Source: Chitinophaga sp. HK235 (GTDB taxonomy: Bacteria; Bacteroidota; Bacteroidia; Chitinophagales; Chitinophagaceae). From it: a DNA stretch of 64,000 nt. Shown here piece by piece: positions 24,265 to 31,918 of this stretch (position 1 is its first letter; every line of letters starts with the position of its first letter). The notes under the pieces are model-generated. The model had not been told where the DNA came from. It searched no databases and saw only the letters and a list, made by a program, of their open reading frames with translations. Both the position numbers and the translations under genes were made by a program. The DNA lies in the NCBI RefSeq assembly GCF_018255755.1, contig NZ_CP073766.1, positions 5,764,501 through 5,828,500 on the forward strand. The letters run 5' to 3'.

Positions 24265-25545
24265 TTATGCAATCACCTTTTCCATACCGGTGCTTCGAGA
24301 CCCTTTGATAAGTAGGTAAGTGTCCTGAAATTGTTGCTGCTGCAGCCATTGGGCGGCTTCGGCTGAATTTTCCAGGAAGATGTAAGGATGATTTATCTTT
24401 TTAAAATCCCCGCCTACGAGTACCACTGCTTCCCAGTGATGGCGTTGTAACTGCGCCACCAAAGCTTCATGTTCGTGGATACTGTCGGTGCCCAGCTCCA
24501 TCATGGCACCGAGCATCAGCACTTTGCGGGGAGCATTGATACCTACGAAGTTATCGATGGCCGCTTTCATACTGGAAGGATTGGCATTGTATGCATCCAT
24601 GATGATAGTATTGGTACCCTGTTGGATAACCTGGGAGCGGTTGTTGGAAGGCGTATAGTTGGCGATAGCGGGACCGATCTTTTCCACAGGCACGTTGAAG
24701 TGGCTGGCTACGGCCACGGCGGCCATTACATTGGGGAAGTTATAGGAGCCGGTAAGTTGGGTCTGTATAAATCCGATAGCGCTGTTGCCGGTTACCTGTA
24801 CGCCGAGGAGCGCCTTGTCTGCTGCGGGGGTACCGGTATAGTCGGCGTCTTTGTTGCCATAGGTGACTACTTTGCTGATGCCTTTGCTCATCTCGATCAG
24901 ATAAGGATAGTCGTTGCATACGAATACGGTACCATTGTTGGCCCTGAGGTAATCGTACAGTTCTCCTTTGGCTTTTTTTACCCCTTCTTCGCTGCCGAAG
25001 CCTTCCAGGTGGGCTTTCCCAATATTGGTGATGATACCATGGGTAGGCAGGGCGATGGTGCAGTAGCTGGCTATTTCCTGCTGATGGCTGGCGCCCATTT
25101 CGATCACGGCTATTTCCACATCGGAGGATATGCCCAGGATGGTGAGCGGAACACCGATATGGTTGTTGAGATTGCCGATGGTGGCATATGTTTTAAAGCC
25201 GGCAGATAAAGCGGCGTTGACCAGTTCTTTCGTAGTGGTTTTACCGTTAGTACCGGTAATGGCCAGAAAGGGGATATTCAGCTGTTTCCGGTGCCATAGT
25301 GCCAGTGCCTGTAATGTCTCCAGCACGTTGTCTACCAGCATCATCCTGTCGGGGTGAGTAAAGTAGGCGACTTCATCTACTACAGCAAAAGCGGCTCCCA
25401 TTTCGAGCGCTTTGGCTGCAAACGTATTGCCGTTGAAGTTATCTCCTTTGAGTGCGAAGAAAATGTCATTAGCCTTCAGTTTGCGGGTATCTGTCTGAAC
25501 ACTGCGGTGCTGCAGGTAGATATTATACAGTTGTTCTATGGTCAC
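24265..25545 (-). CDS. murF: UDP-N-acetylmuramoyl-tripeptide--D-alanyl-D-alanine ligase
   Basis: This cytoplasmic ligase adds D-Ala-D-Ala to the UDP-MurNAc-tripeptide. All hallmarks are intact: SVQTDTRKLKANDIFFALKG, the ATP loop AITGTNGKTTTKEL, NHIGVPLTIL, EMGASHQQEI, KKAKGELYDYL with the carbamylated Lys, and MDAYNANPSSM. I prefer the GTG at 25545 (MTIEQLYNIYLQH), which matches the usual N-terminus; a TTG at 25566 would add seven residues. The protein has 426 residues. It is the complete counterpart of the degenerate ligase half in the fusion at 12124. Confidence 0.94.
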   Translation of the reverse strand: MTIEQLYNIYLQHRSVQTDTRKLKANDIFFALKGDNFNGNTFAAKALEMGAAFAVVDEVAYFTHPDRMMLVDNVLETLQALALWHRKQLNIPFLAITGTNGKTTTKELVNAALSAGFKTYATIGNLNNHIGVPLTILGISSDVEIAVIEMGASHQQEIASYCTIALPTHGIITNIGKAHLEGFGSEEGVKKAKGELYDYLRANNGTVFVCNDYPYLIEMSKGISKVVTYGNKDADYTGTPAADKALLGVQVTGNSAIGFIQTQLTGSYNFPNVMAAVAVASHFNVPVEKIGPAIANYTPSNNRSQVIQQGTNTIIMDAYNANPSSMKAAIDNFVGINAPRKVLMLGAMMELGTDSIHEHEALVAQLQRHHWEAVVLVGGDFKKINHPYIFLENSAEAAQWLQQQQFQDTYLLIKGSRSTGMEKVIA

Positions 25546-25653
25546 GGGTGGAAATATTTCATGCAAAATAATAACTAAATATTCAAATAGCTACAATCTC
25601 CGGCAACCTATTCTTTGCTAGTTCCGTATCAGGGCATGAATTAAAAAACTACT

Positions 25654-26019
25654 ATGAAAATTAGAACCTGTCTTTTTTTGTCGGGATTTGTACTGGCAGC
25701 TGCTTGTAAGAATGAGCAGGCAGTGGCCCCCGCGAGTGTCGATGGGAAATTTGACTGTAATGTCGCCCTTGTCACTACCAGTTATGTGTATAACGTCGTC
25801 ACGGCCAACTGTACCTCCCGCGGCTGCCACCGGGCTGGTGGCTCCGATTTCTCTACTGCGGACAAACTGAAATCCTATATCAGTGCATCCAGGGCTGTTT
25901 TTACACAACGGGTTACCAGCGCTCAGGCCACCATGCCGCCATCCCGCTTCCCTGCATTGTCTCAGGGAACAAAAGATTCTATCGCCTGCTGGATTGAAAA
26001 GGGTATGCCCGATAAGTAA
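25654..26019 (+). CDS. Cytochrome c-like lipoprotein with a CX4CH haem motif
   Basis: A lipoprotein signal peptide ends in LAAAC (Cys18). The mature 103 residues contain CTSRGCH, a CX4CH haem attachment motif, then TMPPSRFPALSQGTKDSIACWIEKGMP, which matches the distal part of small monohaem cytochrome c domains: a candidate Met ligand in MPP, LS and a final WI-x-KG helix. Two further cysteines (DC and AC) flank the domain and may form a disulfide. Haem binding is an inference. It is the first gene of an apparent operon with yceI-like, DUF5777 and HExxH genes (17-bp gap to the next). Confidence 0.72.
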   Translation: MKIRTCLFLSGFVLAAACKNEQAVAPASVDGKFDCNVALVTTSYVYNVVTANCTSRGCHRAGGSDFSTADKLKSYISASRAVFTQRVTSAQATMPPSRFPALSQGTKDSIACWIEKGMPDK

Positions 26020-26036
26020 ACTTAATCTTTGCCATC

Positions 26037-26585
26037 ATGAAAAGCCTTATCTGTTTATTATTCCTGGCCCTATTGTCCTCACCGCTGCTGGCGCAGGATA
26101 TTTTCTCCTCTAAAAACACTCACTTTTCTTTCTTTTCCTCTTCTCCGCTGGAAGACATCGAAGCGAAGACAGAGAAAGGTGTGTCTGCCATCAACATCAA
26201 AACCAAGGCTATCTATTTCAAGGTGCCAATTGCTTCTTTCCAGTTCAGGCAGAAGCTGATGCAGGAACATTTCAACCAAAACTATCTGGAAAGTGACAAG
26301 TATCCTTATGCCGAATTCAAAGGAAAAGTGCTGGAAGATGCAGACCTCAGCAAAGACGGTACCTATCAGGTAACGGTAGAGGGTACACTGAATCTGCATG
26401 GAGTAGAAAAAACCTACAAGGAAAAAGGTACTATCACCGTACGGGGCGGTAACATCACTGCCGGTGCCACTTTTAACATCCGCATAGCAGATCATCGTAT
26501 CGATATCCCTACGATCGTGGTGAAAAATATCGCGGAGGTAGTTGCCGTCACAGTAAATGCACTGTATACAGTTGTCAACCGGTAA
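26037..26585 (+). CDS. YceI family periplasmic protein
   Basis: A signal peptide (MKSLICLLFLALLSSPLLAQ) precedes a lipocalin-like YceI domain. Family traits are FSFFSSSPLEDIEAKT near the start, the segment FNQNYLESDKYPYAEFKGKV, and GTLNLHGVEKTYKEKGTITV. YceI proteins bind polyisoprenoids or other amphiphiles in the periplasm and often neighbour cytochromes. At 182 residues it is of usual size. It lies between the cytochrome-like lipoprotein and the DUF5777 barrel, suggesting a shared job at the cell envelope, possibly handling a quinone-like or lipid ligand. Confidence 0.92.
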   Translation: MKSLICLLFLALLSSPLLAQDIFSSKNTHFSFFSSSPLEDIEAKTEKGVSAINIKTKAIYFKVPIASFQFRQKLMQEHFNQNYLESDKYPYAEFKGKVLEDADLSKDGTYQVTVEGTLNLHGVEKTYKEKGTITVRGGNITAGATFNIRIADHRIDIPTIVVKNIAEVVAVTVNALYTVVNR

Positions 26586-26615
26586 AAAATCCATCATTCA
26601 TTTTTAAATCGACAC

Positions 26616-27554
26616 ATGAAAATTATTGTTTCCCTGATGCTGCTGGCCGGTATCAGCTTCTATGCCCAGGCGCAGGACGACCTGAGCAAACTCTTCGATT
26701 CTACCGGTGTCCGGCATCCCAAAGTATTGTATACCTACAAGGGCACCCGCATAATCATGGGGCATTCTACAGAAACACTCCGTAAACATGAGCTGGACTT
26801 CCGGGTGGACCACCGTTTTGGTGACCTGGCCGGAGAATTCGGTGGCGTAAAGACATTTTATGGCATGGACAATTCTACGGATATCCGTATTGGTCTGGAG
26901 TATGGTATTACAGACAGGCTGATGGTAGGACTGGGCCGTTCCAAAGGCTCCGGTGCGCAACGCCAGCTGGTGGACGTACTGGCGAAATACCGTTTGCTGG
27001 AACAAACACAGGATGATCATATGCCGGTATCCCTGTCACTGCTGGGCTCCGCAGTGATATCCTGTATGACATCGGAAGCAGACCCGCATCAGGCCGCATA
27101 TTTCAAGGATGCAGCAGACCGGCTGAGTTATGTGGCCCAGGCTATTGTCTCCCGGAAATTTGGCATCCTGTCCTTAACGCTGTCTCCTACTTTCGTACAT
27201 CGCAACCGGGTCGGTTACATGGACATGAACAATCTGTTTGCCATGGGCGTAGGTGGCCGGCTGAAGCTGTCGAAGCGAGTGGGACTGATCGCTGAATATT
27301 ATTATCCTTTCCGGTCTGATGACAGCAAGAATTACTACAAGAAGATTACTTCACTCTATAACCCATTGGCAGTAGGTGTTGAGATAGAAACCGGCGGACA
27401 CGTGTTTCATATCAACTTCACCAATGCCACTGCTATCCAGGAGACCCAGTTCATACCAGAGACCACTTCCTCCTGGTTGCAGGGACAATACCGCTGGGGT
27501 TTTAATATTTCCCGTAGATTTACATTATTCGGGAAAAAGGATTGGAAAAAATAA
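26616..27554 (+). CDS. DUF5777 family outer-membrane beta-barrel protein
   Basis: The 312-residue protein has a signal peptide ending AQAQ and a barrel rich in alternating strands. FYGMDNSTDIRIGLEYGITDRLMVGLGRSKGS and the LDFRVDHRFGD segment are characteristic of DUF5777, a family found in Bacteroidota next to YceI and cytochrome genes. Late strands include GHVFHINFTNATAIQETQFI and a final WGFNISRRFTLF. The biochemical function is not known. It overlaps the next gene by 13 bp, so translation is probably coupled. Confidence 0.85.
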   Translation: MKIIVSLMLLAGISFYAQAQDDLSKLFDSTGVRHPKVLYTYKGTRIIMGHSTETLRKHELDFRVDHRFGDLAGEFGGVKTFYGMDNSTDIRIGLEYGITDRLMVGLGRSKGSGAQRQLVDVLAKYRLLEQTQDDHMPVSLSLLGSAVISCMTSEADPHQAAYFKDAADRLSYVAQAIVSRKFGILSLTLSPTFVHRNRVGYMDMNNLFAMGVGGRLKLSKRVGLIAEYYYPFRSDDSKNYYKKITSLYNPLAVGVEIETGGHVFHINFTNATAIQETQFIPETTSSWLQGQYRWGFNISRRFTLFGKKDWKK

Positions 27555-27868
27555 GATGCCGTATACACGTTGATTCAGGGCTTGCCCGCATTGCCGCTAT
27601 GGTAATGGGAGTAGAACAGGTAGCCATGGTATTGGGACGCACCATACATCTGTATGGGGCGTCCCGTTTGGAGTTTCTGGCTGATACTGCCTGGCTCCGT
27701 CATGAGGCCTGTCATGTAAAGCAATACCAGCAATATGGTATGATTGGTTTCCTGAGAAGATATCTGTATGAATGTGCCCGCAAGGGATATTATCATAACA
27801 GGCTGGAAATAGCAGCCAGAATGGCGGAGACCGATCCGCTCATGCTGGAAGGAATAGAAATTATCTAA
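27542..27868 (+). CDS. Small HExxH protein, DUF4157-like
   Basis: The 108-residue protein contains WLRHEACHVKQYQQYG, an HExxH zinc-protease-type motif at about residues 54-58, followed by a conserved basic/aromatic stretch (FLRRYLYECARKGYYHNRLEIAARMAE) whose late Glu could be a third metal ligand. There is no signal peptide and the rest of a protease fold is missing, so activity is uncertain. I chose the TTG at 27542, inside the end of the DUF5777 gene, because the KIR..ARIAA segment looks conserved. An ATG at 27599 is the alternative. Confidence 0.7.
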   Translation: MEKIRCRIHVDSGLARIAAMVMGVEQVAMVLGRTIHLYGASRLEFLADTAWLRHEACHVKQYQQYGMIGFLRRYLYECARKGYYHNRLEIAARMAETDPLMLEGIEII

Positions 27869-27951
27869 AAAATCGTTAAAGTGTTTCCCGGGGTAGAAAA
27901 AATCTGCCCACTGGCTTTATTTTTCTTATTTTTACGTCAAAGGTTGATTTT

Positions 27952-28338
27952 ATGGTTAAGAAGGTAACAGAGGGCATCACCATCAGCGTGGAAACATTCT
28001 ACCAGCCGGATTATTCCAATCCTATTGGAGGCGAATTTATGTTTGCTTACCGTATCACCATTGAAAACAACAATACATTCCCCATCAAATTACTGCGCCG
28101 TCACTGGTTTATCATTGATTCCAACGGTTCCCACCGTGAAGTGGAAGGCGAGGGTGTAGTAGGTGTTCAGCCACTGCTGGCCCCCGGCGAAACCTATCAA
28201 TATGTCTCGGGCTCCAACCTCCGCACCGAGATCGGGAAGATGTACGGTACTTATCAAATGGAAAATCAGCTTGATAAGAAAATCCTGGAAGTCAGGATTC
28301 CTGAGTTCCAGATGGTTGTTCCGTTTAAACTGAACTAA
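27952..28338 (+). CDS. apaG: ApaG family protein
   Basis: The 128-residue protein is a single ApaG/DUF525 fibronectin-III-like domain. Conserved blocks are FMFAYRITIENNNTFPIKLLRRHWFIIDSNG, VVGVQPLLAPGETYQYVSGSNL and MYGTYQMEN. ApaG is linked to Co/Mg ion sensitivity in enterobacteria and binds pyrophosphate-containing nucleotides; its exact role is unsettled. It is 83 bp after the HExxH gene and faces gldB, with a shared terminator between. Confidence 0.95.
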   Translation: MVKKVTEGITISVETFYQPDYSNPIGGEFMFAYRITIENNNTFPIKLLRRHWFIIDSNGSHREVEGEGVVGVQPLLAPGETYQYVSGSNLRTEIGKMYGTYQMENQLDKKILEVRIPEFQMVVPFKLN

Positions 28339-28343
28339 AGCGC

Positions 28344-28384
28344 AAAAAAAGAGCAAAGCTCTTGTGAACTTTGCTCCCGTTTTA
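28344..28384. terminator. Bidirectional terminator between apaG and gldB
   Basis: GAGCAAAG and CTTTGCTC form an 8-bp inverted repeat with a 10-nt loop. Seven T follow on the minus strand (best for gldB); the plus side has only CCGTTTT. Confidence 0.72.
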
Positions 28385-28387
28385 CAG

Positions 28388-29416
28388 TCAGGGTCTGTAC
28401 TTCGACTCCTTGAATATTTCCAGTAAATTTTTCGATTCCATCAGCTGCTGCAAGGTGACGTCAGCGTGCTTTTCCATGTATTTGCTCACGATAGCATAGC
28501 CTACGAAGTAGCCTATTTTACCGGGAGAGCCTTCGGGCATGCCCTGGGTAGAGGGTGCATCGGTCATGAAGTGGTTGATCTGCTGCCAGTCGGTGGAATA
28601 GAGAAGGTTATTCTGTACAAAGAACTGCCAGATCATCTTTTCATTTTCGTGGCACCATTGCAGCTGGTCTTTCGTATAGCCGAAACGGATAGAGTCGGCG
28701 GTTTGAGGCAATACTTTAGAGAGGAAATATTGTTGTTTGCCGGCTTCGATCATTTGTTCGAGCAGGCCGCCACCATTACGGGGTGCGGGATACAGCTGTT
28801 GCTGGATCACCTGCATACAATTGGTGGTAATATATTCAGGGGCAAAGCGCCGTATCATGTAATCAGGATAATCCGGGATACGGGCATATGGTGGGAAATC
28901 GGCACCCATGTACATATCCAGCCCAACTCCCAGGATAGAGTCGATAGTAATGGCACCATAATTGGCAATACCCGAGATGAAAGTGACTACTTTAGGCGGA
29001 TGAAAAGCGGGGATGTAATATTTGGTATAACGGAAAGCCTGAGCGAGCTGTGTTTGCAGTGAAGTGGTATTCCCGAATTTCGCAGTCACGGCATTCTCCA
29101 GCTGACGGAAGTCGGGGTTGGTCAGGAAAAGCCGTATCTGCTGCTGTATTTCCCTGCTGCTGTCTGTATACGCACCCATATTCATGATTTCAGATATGTA
29201 TATGGGCATAAAAACAGGGTAGCTGGCATGGAGGGTGGTCAGGCCGGGTTGCAGGTTGTTGGTGTCGAGGGAGAAAAGGGCCGAATCGAACCGCTGGATA
29301 CTAACGTCCATGGGTATATGGCTTACATCCGGTGCTTTGCTGCCGGGCTTGCAGGCGTGGAACAGCAGTACCATCAGGCAGCCGGCAAGCAGGGAGTATG
29401 TAGGATAATATCGCAT
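28388..29416 (-). CDS. gldB: Gliding-motility lipoprotein GldB
   Basis: I chose the ATG at 29416 (MRYYPTYSLLAG), which gives a lipoprotein signal ending in FHAC (Cys22); the longer frame has no signal-peptide character. The 342-residue protein has GldB hallmarks: DVSIQRFDSALFSLD, YPVFMPIYISEIMNMG, FRYTKYYIPAFHPPKVVTFISG and GLDMYMGADFPPYARIPDYPDYMIRRFAPEYI. GldB is an essential envelope lipoprotein in gliding relatives and has a distant zinc-protease-like fold. It is divergent from a PorT-like gene, and separate from gldFG at 16-18 kb. Confidence 0.93.
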   Translation of the reverse strand: MRYYPTYSLLAGCLMVLLFHACKPGSKAPDVSHIPMDVSIQRFDSALFSLDTNNLQPGLTTLHASYPVFMPIYISEIMNMGAYTDSSREIQQQIRLFLTNPDFRQLENAVTAKFGNTTSLQTQLAQAFRYTKYYIPAFHPPKVVTFISGIANYGAITIDSILGVGLDMYMGADFPPYARIPDYPDYMIRRFAPEYITTNCMQVIQQQLYPAPRNGGGLLEQMIEAGKQQYFLSKVLPQTADSIRFGYTKDQLQWCHENEKMIWQFFVQNNLLYSTDWQQINHFMTDAPSTQGMPEGSPGKIGYFVGYAIVSKYMEKHADVTLQQLMESKNLLEIFKESKYRP

Positions 29417-29441
29417 CACAGTAATTAGATTAGAAAATTGC

Positions 29442-29482
29442 AAATTACGAATTATGACAGTGAATAATGTAATTCGTAATTT
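29442..29482. repeat. Palindromic element between gldB and the PorT-like gene
   Basis: AAATTACGAATTA and TAATTCGTAATTT form a perfect 13-bp inverted repeat with a 15-nt spacer, in the 85-bp gap between divergent genes. It may be a shared operator or an intergenic repeat. Confidence 0.5.
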
Positions 29483-29501
29483 CATCGTTAAAATGAATCA
29501 T

Positions 29502-30185
29502 ATGAAGAGGATTTTCCTTTTAGCATTGACAATAGGTATGGTGCAGATGGGGATGGCGCAGAGCGGTTACCGTACTTTCCGGGAGAAAGTGCGACTGGGC
29601 TTTAAATTAGACCCGATGATATCAATACTGAAACCACAGGAATCAGGTGTGAACCGCAACAGTGCTAAAGCGGGTCTGGCTTTTGGCGTGATGGCCGATT
29701 TTAACCTGAACGAAACCGGTAACTATGCCCTGGCTTCGGGCTTCAACGTGGTGCTGGGTGGCAGCAAGCTGAAATACGATGCCGGCAAGGGATTGGGCGA
29801 TTTTAAAGCCAGTCCGGCAGAATACAATATGAAACTCACCTACATTGAGATACCACTGGCGCTGAAGTTAAAAACGACCTCGCATAATGATATCGACTGG
29901 TGGGGACAATTCGGTACCTACCTCGCATTCCCTGTCAGCGGAAGGGCAGATATCATCTCCCTGAATCAAACCTTTGACAGAGTGAACATACTGCCGGAAA
30001 TGAACCGTATCAACGTTGGCATGCTCATCGGCGCCGGTATTGAATATCCGTTGGGCGAAACCCTTACCGGCATAGTAGGTGTCACCTATCAGAATGGTTT
30101 TGTGGATGTGACCCGCAATGCGAAATGGAATGATGGTAAGGTAAATATGAATAGCTTTGCACTTCGGCTGGGCGTATATTTCTAG
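29502..30185 (+). CDS. PorT-family outer-membrane beta-barrel protein
   Basis: I chose the ATG at 29502 (MKRIFLLALTIGMVQMGMAQ), which starts the signal peptide; frames further upstream add residues without signal character. The 227-residue barrel has strands such as RLGFKLDPMISIL, ALASGFNVVLGG, YIEIPLALKLKT, WGQFGTYLAFPV, NVGMLIGAGIEYPLG and FALRLGVYF at the end, a PorT/OMP_b-brl_2 pattern. PorT proper is part of type IX secretion, but members of this fold are numerous, so I do not assign that role. nadE follows after 32 bp. Confidence 0.78.
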   Translation: MKRIFLLALTIGMVQMGMAQSGYRTFREKVRLGFKLDPMISILKPQESGVNRNSAKAGLAFGVMADFNLNETGNYALASGFNVVLGGSKLKYDAGKGLGDFKASPAEYNMKLTYIEIPLALKLKTTSHNDIDWWGQFGTYLAFPVSGRADIISLNQTFDRVNILPEMNRINVGMLIGAGIEYPLGETLTGIVGVTYQNGFVDVTRNAKWNDGKVNMNSFALRLGVYF

Positions 30186-30217
30186 GCAACAGCTGATTTT
30201 TTAAATTTTTTCAGGGT

Positions 30218-31885
30218 ATGAAGATTATACTGGCACAACAGAACTACCATATAGGCAATTTTGAACACAACACACAGAAGATCATTGATGGCATTCATGC
30301 TGCAAAGGCGCAGGGCGCCGATCTGGTGGTGTTTTCCGAGTTGTGTGTTTGCGGGTATCCTCCCCGTGATTTCCTTGAGTTTGAAGACTTTATCGGGCAA
30401 TGTTATCATGCTATTGATGTGATTAAAGCCCATACCAAAGATATCGCCGTGCTGGTAGGCGGCCCGGCACGCAATCCTCAGCGTGAAGGTAAAGACCTCT
30501 TTAATGCGGCCTGGTTCCTTCATGAAGGAGAAGTGAAACAGGTAGTGCACAAAACACTGCTGCCTACCTATGACGTTTTTGATGAATACCGCTATTTTGA
30601 ACCATCCTACGAATGGAATATCATTCCGTTCAAAGGAAAAAAACTGGCTGTAACTATCTGTGAAGATATCTGGAACCTGGGCAACAACCCCCTGTACCGG
30701 GTATGTCCGATGGATGTGCTGATGGCGCAGGAACCAGATGTGATGATCAATCTCTCTGCTTCCCCTTTTGATTATGATCATGATGAAGACAGAAAAGAGA
30801 TCATCCGGGCTAATGTGCTCAAATACAGGCTGCCCATGTATTATTGCAATACCGTAGGCTCTCAGACGGAGATCGTATTTGATGGTGGTTCCCTGATTTT
30901 TGATGCTGCCGGTAATGTGGCGAAGGTATTGCCTTACTTCACGGAAGCCATGGATGGTATGGACCTGGAAGATCTGCTCTGCCAGGAAGTCGCACCAGCG
31001 GCCACGCAGGCATTTACTCCGCTGACCGAACTGGTTTTTGACCACAACATCCATCGTATCTATGATGCGCTGGTATTGGGCATCCGTGATTATTTCGGTA
31101 AGATGGGCTTCAAAAAGGCGATCCTGGGCTCTTCCGGCGGGATAGACAGCGCTGTGACCCTCGCCATCGCCTGTGATGCGCTGGGCAGCGAAAACGTAAG
31201 GGCTGTGCTGATGCCTTCCCCCTACTCTACTGATCATTCTGTAGACGATGCGGTGGCTTTGTCCAAAAATCTGAACAATCCCTATGATATCATCCGTATC
31301 AACGATATCTATGAAAATTTCCTGACCACGCTGGAGCCCTATTTCAAAGGGCTGCCCTTTAATGTGGCGGAAGAAAATACTCAGTCCCGTATCCGTGGTA
31401 ACCTGCTGATGGGACTGTCCAACAAATTCGGGTATATTCTGTTGAATACATCCAATAAGAGCGAGCTGTCTACCGGTTATGGCACGCTTTACGGCGATAT
31501 GGCTGGTGGCCTGTCTGTACTGGGGGATGTGTACAAAATGCAGGTATATGCGCTGGCCCGTTATATCAACCGGGAGCGGGAGATTATACCGGTAAACATC
31601 ATTGATAAGGCCCCTTCTGCAGAGCTGCGCCCTAATCAGAAAGACAGCGACAGCCTGCCGGATTACACCGTGCTGGACAAACTGCTGTACCAGTACATTG
31701 AGCGCCGTCAGGGTCCTAAAGAAATTATCGCTCAGGGCTTCGATTCCGCTTTGGTTTCGCGGGCCTTAAAGATGGTCAACACCAATGAATATAAAAGAAA
31801 TCAGTTCTGCCCTATTATCCGTGTCTCTTCCAAAGCCTTTGGTGTAGGCCGCAGGATGCCGATAGTAGGTAAATATCTCAGCTAA
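30218..31885 (+). CDS. nadE: Glutamine-dependent NAD+ synthetase
   Basis: The 555-residue two-domain enzyme makes NAD from deamido-NAD, ATP and glutamine. The N-terminal nitrilase-type glutaminase (about 1-265) shows the catalytic Glu (VVFSELCVCGYPPRD), Lys (HKTLLPTYDVFDEYRYF) and Cys (VTICEDIWN). The C-terminal synthetase has the PP-loop ILGSSGGIDSAVTLAIA, followed by NTSNKSELSTGYGTLYGDMAGG. Domain order and length match bacterial glutamine-dependent NadE. serS follows after 33 bp. Confidence 0.96.
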   Translation: MKIILAQQNYHIGNFEHNTQKIIDGIHAAKAQGADLVVFSELCVCGYPPRDFLEFEDFIGQCYHAIDVIKAHTKDIAVLVGGPARNPQREGKDLFNAAWFLHEGEVKQVVHKTLLPTYDVFDEYRYFEPSYEWNIIPFKGKKLAVTICEDIWNLGNNPLYRVCPMDVLMAQEPDVMINLSASPFDYDHDEDRKEIIRANVLKYRLPMYYCNTVGSQTEIVFDGGSLIFDAAGNVAKVLPYFTEAMDGMDLEDLLCQEVAPAATQAFTPLTELVFDHNIHRIYDALVLGIRDYFGKMGFKKAILGSSGGIDSAVTLAIACDALGSENVRAVLMPSPYSTDHSVDDAVALSKNLNNPYDIIRINDIYENFLTTLEPYFKGLPFNVAEENTQSRIRGNLLMGLSNKFGYILLNTSNKSELSTGYGTLYGDMAGGLSVLGDVYKMQVYALARYINREREIIPVNIIDKAPSAELRPNQKDSDSLPDYTVLDKLLYQYIERRQGPKEIIAQGFDSALVSRALKMVNTNEYKRNQFCPIIRVSSKAFGVGRRMPIVGKYLS

Positions 31886-31889
31886 ATTC

Positions 31890-31897
31890 TATCTTTG
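31890..31897 (+). promoter_or_regulatory. Candidate -7 element for serS
   Basis: TATCTTTG matches TAnnTTTG exactly and lies 21 nt before the serS ATG. No clear -33 element is present. Confidence 0.4.
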
Positions 31898-31918
31898 AGC
31901 AAAATTTTTTAATACAAC

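Noticed and set aside
30182..31237. Minus-strand frame of 351 codons
   Set aside because: It is antisense to nadE, whose two domains are intact.
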